This document shows positions 63,878 through 64,000 of a DNA stretch of 64,000 nucleotides, piece after piece. A program made the position numbers and the translations under genes. The first letter of the stretch is position 1; every line of letters starts with the position of its first letter. A model generated the notes under the pieces. It was not told the DNA's origin and ran no database searches. It saw nothing but the letters and a program-made list of their open reading frames with translations. Origin of the DNA: an uncultured Agathobacter sp. (GTDB lineage Bacteria; Bacillota; Clostridia; Lachnospirales; Lachnospiraceae); the NCBI GenBank assembly GCA_934365945.1, contig CAKRNE010000004.1, positions 1 to 64,000 of the forward strand, given 5' to 3'.

Positions 63878-64000
63878 ATGAACGAACAGGTAAAGCTTGA
63901 AAGAAGAAAAAAGATCACAAAGATAATACTTGTCACTGTCACGGTGCTCTTCATATTTGTCATGCTTGTAGTTCCGTTTTTTTCTGTGATGGCAAGTGCC
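63878..64000 (+). CDS. cysW: Sulfate ABC transporter permease CysW (5' part only)
   Basis: An AAAGGAG site precedes ATG 63878; an earlier ATG at 63873 stops at once. The 41 visible codons begin MNEQVKLERRKKITKIILVT and run into a first membrane helix (VLFIFVMLVVPFFSVMASA). This is the usual N-terminus of CysW, which follows cysT. The gene is cut by the window end. Confidence 0.8.
   Translation, partial: MNEQVKLERRKKITKIILVTVTVLFIFVMLVVPFFSVMASA

Overview
The window looks like a chromosomal segment of a low- to mid-GC, Gram-positive gut Clostridium relative. Lachnospiraceae of the Agathobacter/Roseburia type is the best guess. This rests on codon style, the DapL lysine route, LytTR-controlled giant surface proteins with DUF6273-like modules, and a Tad-like pilus cluster with tiny peptides. 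The species is inference, because no rRNA or other marker is present.

Layout. Positions 1-3400 are a decayed accessory patch. It holds remnants of an excisionase-type HTH protein, a peptide deformylase, a macro-domain protein, a low-MW phosphatase and a DUF4258 toxin, next to a few intact small genes (DUF3990-like pair, membrane protein, YgiT-type antitoxin-like protein). Positions 3685-12004 are one tightly coupled operon: response regulator, sensor kinase, lipoprotein, two ABC-2 type permeases, an ATPase, a CARDB-like surface protein and a membrane protein. Positions 12005-23233 hold two copies of one regulatory cassette (terminator, LytTR gene end, divergent promoter with direct repeats). 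One copy drives a diguanylate cyclase. The other drives a 2673-residue secreted, probably wall-anchored protein that carries a domain 64% identical (hand count) to eukaryotic ubiquitin.

Positions 23510-26205 carry rarA and an aspartate-type aminotransferase. Positions 26451-33698 are a Tad/Flp-like secretion or pilus cluster. It starts behind a 17-bp tandem repeat and encodes an ATPase, a large inner-membrane platform protein, pseudopilin-like proteins, several 32-57 residue hydrophobic peptides and a large Flg_new-repeat surface protein. Positions 33664-42733 are mostly housekeeping: a CorC/HlyC-like protein, guaB, a eukaryotic-type hisA, glnA with an ANTAR regulator, dapL and typA.

Positions 42945-64000 are biosynthetic: an SSB-like protein, a CobO-like P-loop protein, a lysine riboswitch with dapA-dapB, a TPP riboswitch with thiM-thiE-thiD-thiC-thiW, a pantothenate operon (panG-like, panB, panC, panD), an aldo/keto reductase, pyrF-pyrK-pyrD, a NhaC-like antiporter, and cysK with the start of a sulfate ABC transporter (sbp, cysT, cysW cut by the window end). 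A 300-bp GC-rich palindromic element and a dispersed ~50-bp repeat lie between these operons.

The most unusual items are the ubiquitin-like domain in the giant surface protein, the duplicated LytTR/direct-repeat promoter cassette linking that protein to a c-di-GMP synthase, the Tad-like cluster with mini-peptides, and the palindromic and dispersed intergenic repeats.
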